Assembly (NCBI RefSeq): GCF_008727795.1
Contig: NZ_CP044222.1
Location: forward strand, 1,364,001 to 1,428,000
DNA length: 64,000 bases
Direction of reading: 5' to 3'
DNA from: Nitrincola iocasae
GTDB lineage: Bacteria; Pseudomonadota; Gammaproteobacteria; Pseudomonadales; Balneatricaceae
Position numbers and translations under genes: made by a program. Below, piece after piece: positions 43,412 through 51,089 of this stretch (its first letter is position 1; every line of letters starts with the position of its first letter). The notes beneath the pieces are model-generated. The model had not been told where the DNA came from, did no database searches, and worked only from the letters and a program-made list of their open reading frames with translations.

Positions 43412-44509
43412 TTAAAGAGAGTAAGAAACCGCCAGTGATCCATAGCTGTGTGTGCTTTTCTGCGACTCGAACTGCTTGCTACGCCAGATATTGGCATAGG
43501 ATAGTTTCCAACGATCGAAAGTCGCTGCAATACCAATAGATACATTACCCACTAAGGAGCGCCTATCTACAGAATGACTACTGCGAAAGGTATTTCCGTC
43601 CAGAAAAATATCCCTTAGCACCCAGCGACCATCCAATGAAATAAAGCCATGCACTCCCCAGTTATCGGTATGTTTGCCTTTGCTATGGGCGGGTACGCTA
43701 TTATCCCCGCCTGGGCGCAGTGCTGAGGTGCCGAAATCGGCGGGCAAATTGCGGCCAATCCGGTATTGTGCCCCGGTATTCAGAAAGGTGGCCACATTAC
43801 CCAGGCTACCGCCGCCGTGCAGGATCAGGTCCTGCTGTATCGTGTTACTTAACCGACTCTGAAAAACGCGGTTCTTATGTTCGTAAACCAGTTGGATCCC
43901 TGGTTCGTTGTGTAATTGATTATCCCAGCCATTGAAGCGATCAATACCACGAATATCATGAATCTGATCCTGGAACTCCTGCGCCAGAGACGCAGGACCC
44001 ACCATACCCAGATTGACTTCAAATGAATTCAGGCGGTTCAGTGTACGAGTGTGATAACCCAGACCGGCGTACAGCCAGCCAGCATAGGGTCGATCATCAG
44101 GGTCAATGCTGGTGCGTTCCCGGTCATCCGGGGTATACATTTTCTGGCCTAGAGAAAAGACTACCCGGCGGCTGACTTCTTCATTGGACCCCCGTGCGAC
44201 CGGGTCCAGGGGCGTCAGTAAGCGGTTGGCCTGGCGCATCCACAGGGGAAGACTCTCATCATCGATAAAGCTGTCAATGTCTGGTGATACCCAGGAGGCG
44301 CGTACGCCATTGGTGTATTGTTGATCTGTGCGACTGAACAGGTCATTCTCAAAAAAAAGATTCAGTATCCAGCGCTCACGGACTTCAGTAATAGCCTGCT
44401 GTTCATTAAAAACCTCTTGTGTTTCTTCTGCCTGAACGAAAGAACATACTAAGCTGAAAAACACTGCGTTAAGAGTAGCAAACGGTGATAAGTGGCGTGA
44501 TATTGCCAT
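43412..44509 (-). CDS. LpxR-like outer-membrane lipid A deacylase family (DUF2219)
   Basis: A protein of 365 residues from ATG 44509, which is followed by a clean signal peptide (AFFSLVCSFVQAEE region, about 1-27) and has a CAGG site; the frame extends further upstream but into the MocR gene. The family motif NLFFENDLFSRTDQQYTNGV (about 48-67) contains the Asn-Asp pair of LpxR catalytic and calcium residues, and GQKMYTPDDRERTSIDPDDR follows. The rest is beta-barrel-like, ending in a terminal hydrophobic strand. LpxR removes the 3' acyloxyacyl chain of lipid A; whether this member does is not proven. Confidence 0.85.
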   Translation of the reverse strand: MAISRHLSPFATLNAVFFSLVCSFVQAEETQEVFNEQQAITEVRERWILNLFFENDLFSRTDQQYTNGVRASWVSPDIDSFIDDESLPLWMRQANRLLTPLDPVARGSNEEVSRRVVFSLGQKMYTPDDRERTSIDPDDRPYAGWLYAGLGYHTRTLNRLNSFEVNLGMVGPASLAQEFQDQIHDIRGIDRFNGWDNQLHNEPGIQLVYEHKNRVFQSRLSNTIQQDLILHGGGSLGNVATFLNTGAQYRIGRNLPADFGTSALRPGGDNSVPAHSKGKHTDNWGVHGFISLDGRWVLRDIFLDGNTFRSSHSVDRRSLVGNVSIGIAATFDRWKLSYANIWRSKQFESQKSTHSYGSLAVSYSL

Positions 44510-44579
44510 GGTGAATACCTGAAAAAAGTCATGCTGAGGTCGAATCGGCCAACCTGCCATTTTACGCCTATGCAAGGAC

Positions 44580-46001
44580 TTATACCAGAGGTGCCGCATG
44601 CGAAGGCCCTTCCCGTAATAGAGTTGAAAGTCGCTGTATACCGGTTTCAAAAATGCCTATTTCTGCTGGTGGGGTCACGCAAATTCTTACGGCTTGTGGC
44701 GCAGGGTGGCTGCCGACACAAAAGGGGTCTGATGCGATTAAGGTGACCCCACGGTGTGCCGCTTCGGCGACAAAATCCACTGCCCGCCAAGGTTCAGGCA
44801 ATTTTAACCAGGCATGGAAACCATAGGCATGAGCTTCAGTTTCATAGTGTAACAAGGTTTGCTTGAGTAATACCTGACGACGACTGACTTCGGCCCACTG
44901 CCAATCGATCAGTGTATCGGCATTACCCGAACTGAGCCACCGGCAGGCAATGGCTCCCATCAAGCCGGGGACCGACCAGCATTGTGCACGCAGTGCGGCA
45001 CTGAGGCGGGGAATCAAATTAGTGGGTGCGCGCAAAGCGCCGAAACGTAATCCGCCTTCAATGATTTTAGACACACTGAAAATATACAGTGAACGCTCCG
45101 GTGCCAGACGATAAAAAGGAGTGCCACGTTGTGATGGAATGACATACTGGACGCCATCTTCGAGCAAGAGCAGATCATGGCGCCTGGCAATGTCTACAAT
45201 CGCTTCGCGGCGGGCCTGGCTCATATGTTCCCCGGTCGGATTGTTGTATTCAGGCATGACATAGAGCAAGCGAATTTTTTGTTGCTGACATAGCCGTTCT
45301 AAGGCGTCCGGACGAATGCCCTGATGATCGGTGGGAACCGGTATATGTTTAAGACCCAGCTGCCGGGCAATAGCGATCATGCCGGGATAGGTTAACGCGG
45401 CAGAGGCCACGGCTTCACCCGGCCGGATCAGTGCCTGCATGGCCAGATAATCCGCGTGCTGGCCCCCTTCGGTAATCAATAGCTCACTGGCCTCTACAGG
45501 TAGCTGGTGCCGTGTCATCCATTCAGCCAGTATTTCACGCTGGCCCAGATTGCCCTGTTCCGGCTGATATGCCAGTGCCTGGCGAGTGATGTCAGGTTGG
45601 TTGGCGATCTGCTGTAAGCTAAAGGCCAGTTGTTCTGCCCGAACCGGATTGGGAATTGGAATGCTGAGAGACAAATCGATACTGCCCGCACTGGCGCGGG
45701 ATAGATGGTGAAAATCCGGCTCATCCGCTTGCGTACCCCGCACACGTGTGCCACTGCCCACGCGGGCTTCAGTGAGTCCACGGCGTTCCGCTTCCCGATA
45801 AGCCCGGGTTACTGTGCCCAGAGTGATGCCCAGTGCATCAGCGAGCAGACGCTGAGGTGGCAGCTTGTCACCGGGACTCATTCTACCGGCGGCAATATCG
45901 GCGGCTAACTGGTCGGCCAGTGTCAGGTAAAGGGTATCCTGGGTTTTGTCCAGTGTGGGTAGCCAGTGGCAGCGGGAGCGGGCTTTTTGTTGAATACTCA
46001 C
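44580..46001 (-). CDS. MocR-family GntR regulator with aminotransferase domain
   Basis: A 473-residue fusion. The N-terminal GntR winged helix covers about 20-90 (LADQLAADIAAGRMSPGDKL, LGITLGTVTRAYREAERRG), and a fold type I PLP aminotransferase domain about 115-470 has the conserved EYNNPTG (about 250) and the PLP lysine in IFSVSKIIEGGLRFG (about 318-332). MocR proteins bind DNA and use PLP or an amino acid adduct as a signal. It is divergent from a LysE-type amino acid exporter, which it very probably controls through the inverted repeats between them. Confidence 0.93.
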   Translation of the reverse strand: MSIQQKARSRCHWLPTLDKTQDTLYLTLADQLAADIAAGRMSPGDKLPPQRLLADALGITLGTVTRAYREAERRGLTEARVGSGTRVRGTQADEPDFHHLSRASAGSIDLSLSIPIPNPVRAEQLAFSLQQIANQPDITRQALAYQPEQGNLGQREILAEWMTRHQLPVEASELLITEGGQHADYLAMQALIRPGEAVASAALTYPGMIAIARQLGLKHIPVPTDHQGIRPDALERLCQQQKIRLLYVMPEYNNPTGEHMSQARREAIVDIARRHDLLLLEDGVQYVIPSQRGTPFYRLAPERSLYIFSVSKIIEGGLRFGALRAPTNLIPRLSAALRAQCWSVPGLMGAIACRWLSSGNADTLIDWQWAEVSRRQVLLKQTLLHYETEAHAYGFHAWLKLPEPWRAVDFVAEAAHRGVTLIASDPFCVGSHPAPQAVRICVTPPAEIGIFETGIQRLSTLLREGPSHAAPLV

Positions 46002-46016
46002 AGAGCCTCCAGGTGG

Positions 46017-46148
46017 ATTGTACTGAATACAAAGGATTGTTTGCAGGACAAATAACTAATTGCTGCATTGATTAAACCACACTATGGTTAATTGTATGCA
46101 TTTGCAACCCGAATATTAACCATTTTAGCTAAATTGTATCAATACAAT
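46017..46148. promoter_or_regulatory. Candidate MocR operators in the mocR-lysE intergenic region
   Basis: Two inverted repeats share the half-site ATTGTA/TACAA(T): ATTGTACTGAATACAA at 46017-46032, close to the MocR start, and the perfect ATTGTATCAATACAAT at 46133-46148, 18 bp before the exporter start. A lone half-site, AATTGTATGC, lies at about 46090. They flank both divergent promoters. Confidence 0.65.
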
Positions 46149-46166
46149 GTGTTTTTGGAGGAGGTT

Positions 46167-46784
46167 ATGGAACTACCTGGATATGAGTCATTGACATTAA
46201 TAATTCCGGTTTTGCTGTTTTCATTCAGCATGTCGGTCACGCCTGGACCGAATAATGTCATGCTGACAGCATCCGGAGCCAATTACGGTTTTGTGCGCAG
46301 CATTCCGCATATGCTGGGCATTACCGTGGGTGTGATGTTGTTGATGACCTCGGTAGCTTTGGGTTTGGGTATTCTGTTTGAGCGTTGGCCGGAATTAATG
46401 ACACTGCTAAAAGTGTTAGGTAGTGGTTATTTACTTTGGTTGGGGTGGAAGATTTTTCACTCGCCTCCACCCGAAATTCGCACAGACATGATCGGTAGTC
46501 CGCTGACTTTTTTCCAGGCGGCGTTGTTTCAGTTTGTTAATCCTAAAGCCTGGATGATGGCGATTTCAGCGCTCGCTTCTTTCACCCTCAGTGGCGAAGC
46601 GTTTATTGCCTCTGTGGTACTGATTATTCTCGTCATGGCCGCGGTGAACCTGCCATCCATCGCACTCTGGGCCAGTTTTGGTGTGTTACTGGGCCGGTTA
46701 TTGAAAACTCCGCATCACTGGCGTCTGTTCAATCGATTTATGGGTGGATTGACAGCGTCTTGTGTGGTGATGATATTGATGTGA
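46167..46784 (+). CDS. LysE/RhtB-family amino acid exporter
   Basis: A protein of 205 residues from ATG 46167, which has a very strong GGAGGAGG site; the longer frame upstream runs through the operator and is unlikely. It has about six transmembrane segments and the family motif SVTPGPNNVMLTASGANYG (about 23-41). LysE/RhtB proteins export amino acids such as lysine, threonine or cysteine. The product and the divergent MocR protein form a likely sense-and-export pair; the amino acid is not known. Confidence 0.92.
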   Translation: MELPGYESLTLIIPVLLFSFSMSVTPGPNNVMLTASGANYGFVRSIPHMLGITVGVMLLMTSVALGLGILFERWPELMTLLKVLGSGYLLWLGWKIFHSPPPEIRTDMIGSPLTFFQAALFQFVNPKAWMMAISALASFTLSGEAFIASVVLIILVMAAVNLPSIALWASFGVLLGRLLKTPHHWRLFNRFMGGLTASCVVMILM

Positions 46785-46801
46785 GTGGTAGTGGAAATTG
46801 G

Positions 46802-46833
46802 CCTGTATCTGAGCTATAAAACTCGGATACAGG
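46802..46833 (+). terminator. Hairpin terminator after the LysE-type gene
   Basis: CCTGTATCTGAG and CTCGGATACAGG form a 12-bp stem with one mismatch and an 8-nt loop, followed by TCAATTTTA. It lies 18 bp after the exporter stop. Confidence 0.7.
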
Positions 46834-46858
46834 TCAATTTTATACAGGAGTTAGCTTG

Positions 46859-47620
46859 ATGCATAGGAAGCCTATTACCCTTTGTGCCCATTACTTAGCG
46901 CTCGCGTTACTCTGTTTTTTACCTTCGACAGCACTGCAAGCGCAGATCCTCCACTACATCGATGAGAGTGGTCGACGTATTTATGTTGATAATATCAGCA
47001 AAGTCCCGCATGCCTATCGCGATCAGTTGGAAGTACGCGGTTCTCGATTAACGCAGGAGCGTCGTGACGAACTGGAGCTGGAACGACAAGAGCGCTTAAG
47101 TGCGCAGCAACAACAGCAATATATGCGGCAGTTGGATCAAGCCATAGCCGCACTGCAAACGCCCCTGACAATGCGGGGTAACTCGGTGATGCTGCCTGTT
47201 AAAGTGACCTTACGGGGACGTACCGCCAATACCCTGATGGTTCTGGATACGGGGGCCTCTTCAACTGTATTTCATCGCGATAAATTGGCCCAGTTACCGC
47301 TTGACGCACGCCCCTCCGGGTATGCTCAGGTCGCAAGTGGTGATGTGATCGAAACCTTCTCGGCACGCTTTGACCGTATCGAAATCGGCCCCTATCAGAT
47401 TGACAGCCCTCGTGCTGATATCATCGATTTTCAGGGGGGAGCCGAAGCACACGATGGCTTGTTGGGTATGGATTTTTTGCGTCAGGTTGAATACCGCATT
47501 GATTTTGAAGCATCACAGATCATCTGGGACCCGGCCCGCATTGCTGAACTCAAGCAGCAGCGGGCGGATCTGGAAGCCGCTATTGCAGCGCTCGCTGAGC
47601 CAGCTGAAGATCCAAAGTAG
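46859..47620 (+). CDS. Secreted retropepsin-like protein with DUF4124-like N-terminus
   Basis: A 253-residue protein starting at ATG 46859 (ACAGGAG site). It has a signal peptide (about 1-30, ending near LQAQ), then a DUF4124-type segment (HYIDESGRRIYVDNISKVP), a Gln/Arg/Glu-rich helical linker (about 60-95) and a single retropepsin lobe with MVLDTGASSTVFH (about 126-138) and HDGLLGMDFLRQVEYRIDF near 197-215. It should act in the periplasm. It overlaps the convergent MTHFR-family gene by 41 bp at its 3' end. Target unknown. Confidence 0.88.
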   Translation: MHRKPITLCAHYLALALLCFLPSTALQAQILHYIDESGRRIYVDNISKVPHAYRDQLEVRGSRLTQERRDELELERQERLSAQQQQQYMRQLDQAIAALQTPLTMRGNSVMLPVKVTLRGRTANTLMVLDTGASSTVFHRDKLAQLPLDARPSGYAQVASGDVIETFSARFDRIEIGPYQIDSPRADIIDFQGGAEAHDGLLGMDFLRQVEYRIDFEASQIIWDPARIAELKQQRADLEAAIAALAEPAEDPK

Positions 47621-48536
47621 CTTTGAGTAGTCTGAACAGCTGAATTGCGGCGTCAATCTCTTCCTTGCGGTTGGTCAGACTTTCAATATTCAAACCTAAT
47701 GGCAGTCCCAGTGGCAGACAGGCTTCCAGTATCTGCTCCAGACTGTTCTGACAGATACGGATGGATTCCGATAAGGGGTTTTCGGCATCCAGAATCCGCC
47801 AGCGGGTTGCTTCGGGTACAGAGATACCCAGCCACTGCATAAACCCCAGCGTTTTTTCACTGCCACAGGGGGTGAACGTGAGGATAATACGTTTGGGTGT
47901 TTCGCCTCGCTGGCGGCATTCACGCGCATAGCCTGTGAGTAGGTCGATAGTGGCTTGCGGGTTGTAAACAGCCTGTGAGATGAAAAACTCACAACCTTCT
48001 GCACTTTTTTGCAGCAAACGCAGGTGCTCATTCCCCTTGACCGCATGACGTTCAGCGATGGTAACTCCACCAAGATTAAAGGGAAGCTGGCTATCGCGCA
48101 GTGTCGCATAAGCATCCGGCAAGCTCAGACGTATCTGACCGTGTGATGACGGACTGCCAACCAGTACCAGGTGCTGCTGGCTGTATTTATCACTGGTTTC
48201 CTGCAACCAGGCTGCAAAGCTGGCGCGGTCACGCTGGGCTACACTTTTGTAAGCAATCGTGTCACGGCCTGACAACTTAGCCAGTAACCAGGCGTAATCG
48301 CGAGGATCGCGGGTTTGCATATAAGGAAAAGGACGAGGCTGATCTGTACGGCTGCTCTCATCTTGTATGTCATAAACCACCACGCCATCGTAATCGATAC
48401 TGTCCAGACGCCCGAGTAGTTTTTCAGCTATACCTGCCATCGCTTCATCATCGGTTCCAGCACGAGGTGGCGTGGTGCCAATAAAATAAACCCCTTGCTG
48501 CGGGTCGCGAAATTTGTCTGAAAGTGTACGGCTCAT
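47580..48536 (-). CDS. Methylenetetrahydrofolate reductase-family protein
   Basis: A 318-residue TIM-barrel flavoprotein of the MTHFR superfamily, not the standard MetF. Family blocks are GVYFIGTTPPRAG at the N-terminus, YDIQDESSRTDQPRPFP (about 55-71), PFNLGGVTIAERH (about 153-165) and FFISQAVYNPQATIDLL (about 184-200). The usual E. coli MetF phrases are not seen, so the substrate may differ or it may lack normal activity. It is monocistronic on the minus strand, with a long repeat-containing gap upstream. Confidence 0.82.
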   Translation of the reverse strand: MSRTLSDKFRDPQQGVYFIGTTPPRAGTDDEAMAGIAEKLLGRLDSIDYDGVVVYDIQDESSRTDQPRPFPYMQTRDPRDYAWLLAKLSGRDTIAYKSVAQRDRASFAAWLQETSDKYSQQHLVLVGSPSSHGQIRLSLPDAYATLRDSQLPFNLGGVTIAERHAVKGNEHLRLLQKSAEGCEFFISQAVYNPQATIDLLTGYARECRQRGETPKRIILTFTPCGSEKTLGFMQWLGISVPEATRWRILDAENPLSESIRICQNSLEQILEACLPLGLPLGLNIESLTNRKEEIDAAIQLFRLLKATLDLQLAQRALQ

Positions 48537-48722
48537 GAATTACCCGGAATGTCGTTGTCAGTTAAGTAGCAGTCGTGAATAGTTTAACAATGAATTCTAT
48601 TCAATAAACACTATTTCATTGTGAAATATTTGTAGGTGTGGATGAGTGGTATTCATAGATGCTCTGATCAAGTGATCAAGGAGCGTGATCAAGGGGTCGA
48701 TCAAGGGGTCGGGTTTGTTGAA

Positions 48723-48836
48723 ATCAGGGCTAATGGGATCGGATATGTCTGACTCGCCGTGAAATCATCCCTGATGGCTCCGGTGCGCCATCCCTGGCGC
48801 ACAGGGTCAGCCATACCCGATCCCATCAGCCCTCAC
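48723..48836. repeat. Long imperfect inverted repeat with inner hairpin
   Basis: Arms 48723-48753 and 48806-48836 are 31 bp each and match at 26 positions when one is reversed. The loop holds a second perfect hairpin, GTGCGCCA-TCCC-TGGCGCAC (48783-48802). The nested form suggests a MITE-like or REP-like palindromic element. Confidence 0.7.
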
Positions 48837-48956
48837 TAACTTGGGTGCCGACATGAAACCCGAAAGAGCAGGAGTTTGTGGGTTATGTGTACCCCGTGAT
48901 CCTGCTATAAATCCCAATCCGTTTCCCAATCAATTTTCAGCAGCGTGGTGAAGTCA

Positions 48957-49022
48957 TTTAATTTGGCACAGAGTTTCGGAGGGCTGGAAGTAACCTTAAA
49001 TTTGGCACAGTGTTTCGGCGGG
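48957..49022. repeat. Pair of 27-bp direct repeats
   Basis: Two copies of a 27-bp unit at 48957-48983 and 48996-49022 share AATTTGGCACAG, GTTTCGG and GGG, differing at only a few positions, 39 bp apart. They resemble binding sites or an element end; I cannot name the family. Confidence 0.6.
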
Positions 49023-49311
49023 GTGGTGGTATCGCTTTGGAGTGACCGTCTGGCGTCAAGGCCGAAAAATGCTCCTGCATTTTCGGCATTCCCGCCGTCC
49101 ATGGCGGTCAGGGCGGCAGTCGAGCGGCCAGAACGGCGAAAGCGTGTCACACCAAAGCGACACCCCCCCCAACAAGGCTCAATCTCAGCAAGGCACCACC
49201 CCTGCAAGGCACAATCCCAGCACACCCAATAGATACCACTACTAAGCAAAGCACAAACATGACAACCCACACCCACTGGCTTATGCTCTAACCTATAAAC
49301 CGGAGGCACAG

Positions 49312-49866
49312 ATGACAATACCGACACACCCAGAAAACCTGCTGAAACAGGTTCGCTCAGATCAGCCATTACCACCACTGGAACAGTGGAGTCCGGAGTT
49401 TTGCGGTGATATTCCCATGCGCATTAGCCGCGATGGGCGCTGGTTTTATCAGGGAGGCGAGATCAAACGAGCCGCCATGGTGAAAATGTTTTCGCGTATC
49501 CTCTGGATGGAAGGAGGGCAGTATTTTCTTAAAACACCCGTGGAAAAAGTCGGTATTGAAGTGGAGGATGTACCCTTTCAGGTGATAAGTGTTCAGCGCC
49601 TGGAGCAAGACCCGCCGGTGTTGGTATTTGAGACCGCCACTGGTGAACGCGTAGAAGCTGACGCTGAACATCCACTGCGAGTGGAAATCAACCCGGCTAC
49701 AGGAGAGCCTTCACCCTATCTGATGATTAGATGGGGCATGGAAGGACGCATACAGCGCAATGTTTACTATCAGCTGGCCGAGTGGGTCGAAGTGGATAAT
49801 ACAACTGGGGTGGAGTATTGGACCATTGACAGTCATGGGCAGTGCTTCGTGCTGGGTGAAAATTAA
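49312..49866 (+). CDS. DUF1285 protein
   Basis: A 184-residue cytoplasmic protein of the DUF1285 family, common in Pseudomonas and marine gammaproteobacteria. Typical blocks are MRISRDGRWFYQGGEIKRA (about 38-56), FSRILWMEGGQYFLKTPVEK and HPLRVEINPATGEPSPYLMIR. The start has a GGAGG site. Function is not established. It is followed 53 bp later by the DUF5610 gene; the two may or may not be one unit. Confidence 0.88.
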   Translation: MTIPTHPENLLKQVRSDQPLPPLEQWSPEFCGDIPMRISRDGRWFYQGGEIKRAAMVKMFSRILWMEGGQYFLKTPVEKVGIEVEDVPFQVISVQRLEQDPPVLVFETATGERVEADAEHPLRVEINPATGEPSPYLMIRWGMEGRIQRNVYYQLAEWVEVDNTTGVEYWTIDSHGQCFVLGEN

Positions 49867-49918
49867 AGTTGTCGTGACGCGCGCCGATAACCTTTACAGA
49901 TAACTTGAGGGTAGAGTC

Positions 49919-51058
49919 ATGACTAATATCTCTTCTTTACAGCCTGGATTTGTACGTTCTGGTGAATCACACCAGTCGCCGACGACGGCTACTAAATCAG
50001 GCTCCGGTCCTGAGCTGAGTCAATTGCAAAGCAAGATACTCAACAATTTGCTTCAGCATGTTCCAGGCATGAATCTGGATGGTCTGAAAAAACTGGATGC
50101 CAATAATTTTACTCCTGAAAAAGTATCTGACCGCATTAGTGGTTTTGTTGCTCAGGGTTTAGAAATGGCACGGTCGCGTGGTGCGTCAGAAGAAAAAATT
50201 CAGTCAATGTATGACAGTGCGATGAAAGGGGTTGAGAAAGGCTTTAAAGAAGCCAAGGAGATACTCGCCGGACTGGACGTGCTGCAGGGTAAAATTGCTG
50301 ATGATGTAACGCGTACGGAAGAGCTTACCTTTGAAAAACTTCGCGCTTTATCACCCGAGCAGAACACCGCTATGGATATTGTCTCGATGTCGGCAGCCCA
50401 GCGCTTTGAGCGGGCCGAGAGTTTTGAGCTGAATATCACAACGCGTGAAGGTGATCAGGTTAACATTCGCTTTGATCGTAGCGATGCTTTTCAGTCAGGG
50501 ATGGCGGCCACTGTTGATGGAGAAGGCAATAGTGCGATGGTATTCGATATGAGTCGTACGCAAAGTTCCGGCTTCTCATTTAGCATTGAGGGGGATCTCA
50601 ATGTTGATGAAATTGATTCTATTCAGAATTTGATCCGTGATGTTAGCCAGGTGGCTGATGAGTTTTATCACGGTGATGTCCAGAAAGCTTTTGAACAGGT
50701 AGGCGGAGTGTCATTGGATGTCAGCCAGCTTAGTGCATTTGATCTCAGTATGACGCGTACCGAAGTGCGTAGTGTCGCTAGTCAGTATCAGCAAACCCAG
50801 CAGTTATCTGAGACTGGGGATCAGAGTCGTCCGGGACGCCGTCTGGGGCAACTGATGCAGCAATTGACTGAACAGATCAACAGCCCCATGTTGGATTTTG
50901 TGCAGCAGCAACAAGACTTTGCCAAGTCGCTGATGCAGTCTTTGGTGGAGCAGGATACTCGCTTCAAACAGGCTGATACTGAGCAGCAGGGCCGTTACCG
51001 CGACAATCTGGGCAGTCTGTTACAAACATTGAACAGCCAGGACCCTCGCGCTAACTGA
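49919..51058 (+). CDS. DUF5610 domain protein
   Basis: A 379-residue, Gln/Ser-rich, mostly helical protein without signal peptide or membrane segment. The region of about 33-150 (LQSKILNNLLQHVPGMNLDG onward) matches DUF5610. A second, beta-containing part at about 165-240 includes FELNITTREGDQVNIRFDRS. The C-terminal 80 residues are Gln-rich and coiled-coil-like. Members occur in flagellated gammaproteobacteria, but no role is proven. The start follows TTGAGGG. Confidence 0.8.
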   Translation: MTNISSLQPGFVRSGESHQSPTTATKSGSGPELSQLQSKILNNLLQHVPGMNLDGLKKLDANNFTPEKVSDRISGFVAQGLEMARSRGASEEKIQSMYDSAMKGVEKGFKEAKEILAGLDVLQGKIADDVTRTEELTFEKLRALSPEQNTAMDIVSMSAAQRFERAESFELNITTREGDQVNIRFDRSDAFQSGMAATVDGEGNSAMVFDMSRTQSSGFSFSIEGDLNVDEIDSIQNLIRDVSQVADEFYHGDVQKAFEQVGGVSLDVSQLSAFDLSMTRTEVRSVASQYQQTQQLSETGDQSRPGRRLGQLMQQLTEQINSPMLDFVQQQQDFAKSLMQSLVEQDTRFKQADTEQQGRYRDNLGSLLQTLNSQDPRAN

Positions 51059-51089
51059 CCCTCTGGGTTTTACCTGTCAGGTGGTGAGC

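Larger units (their letters stand above)
48537..49311. other. 775-bp non-coding stretch with repeats and degenerate sequence
   Basis: No convincing gene is visible. The minus-strand open frame 48905-49378 crosses the repeats and the next gene's start and has no family features. The stretch contains clustered TGATCAAG/GATCAAGGGG direct repeats (about 48665-48712), a long imperfect inverted repeat (48723-48836), a pair of direct repeats (48957-49022), a G/C-skewed block around 49030-49200 and the promoter and ribosome site of the DUF1285 gene. It looks like a graveyard of small mobile or repeat elements. Confidence 0.6.

Noticed and set aside
44510..44650. N-terminal extension of the LpxR-like protein
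   Set aside because: It would overlap the MocR gene and place a signal peptide in the interior; ATG 44509 gives a normal secreted protein.
46092..46166. N-terminal extension of the LysE-type exporter
   Set aside because: It covers the probable operator, and the downstream ATG has a very strong ribosome site.
48905..49378. Minus-strand open frame of 157 residues in the repeat-rich gap
   Set aside because: It runs across the direct repeats and the start of the DUF1285 gene, has a biased composition and no family features; treated as non-coding.
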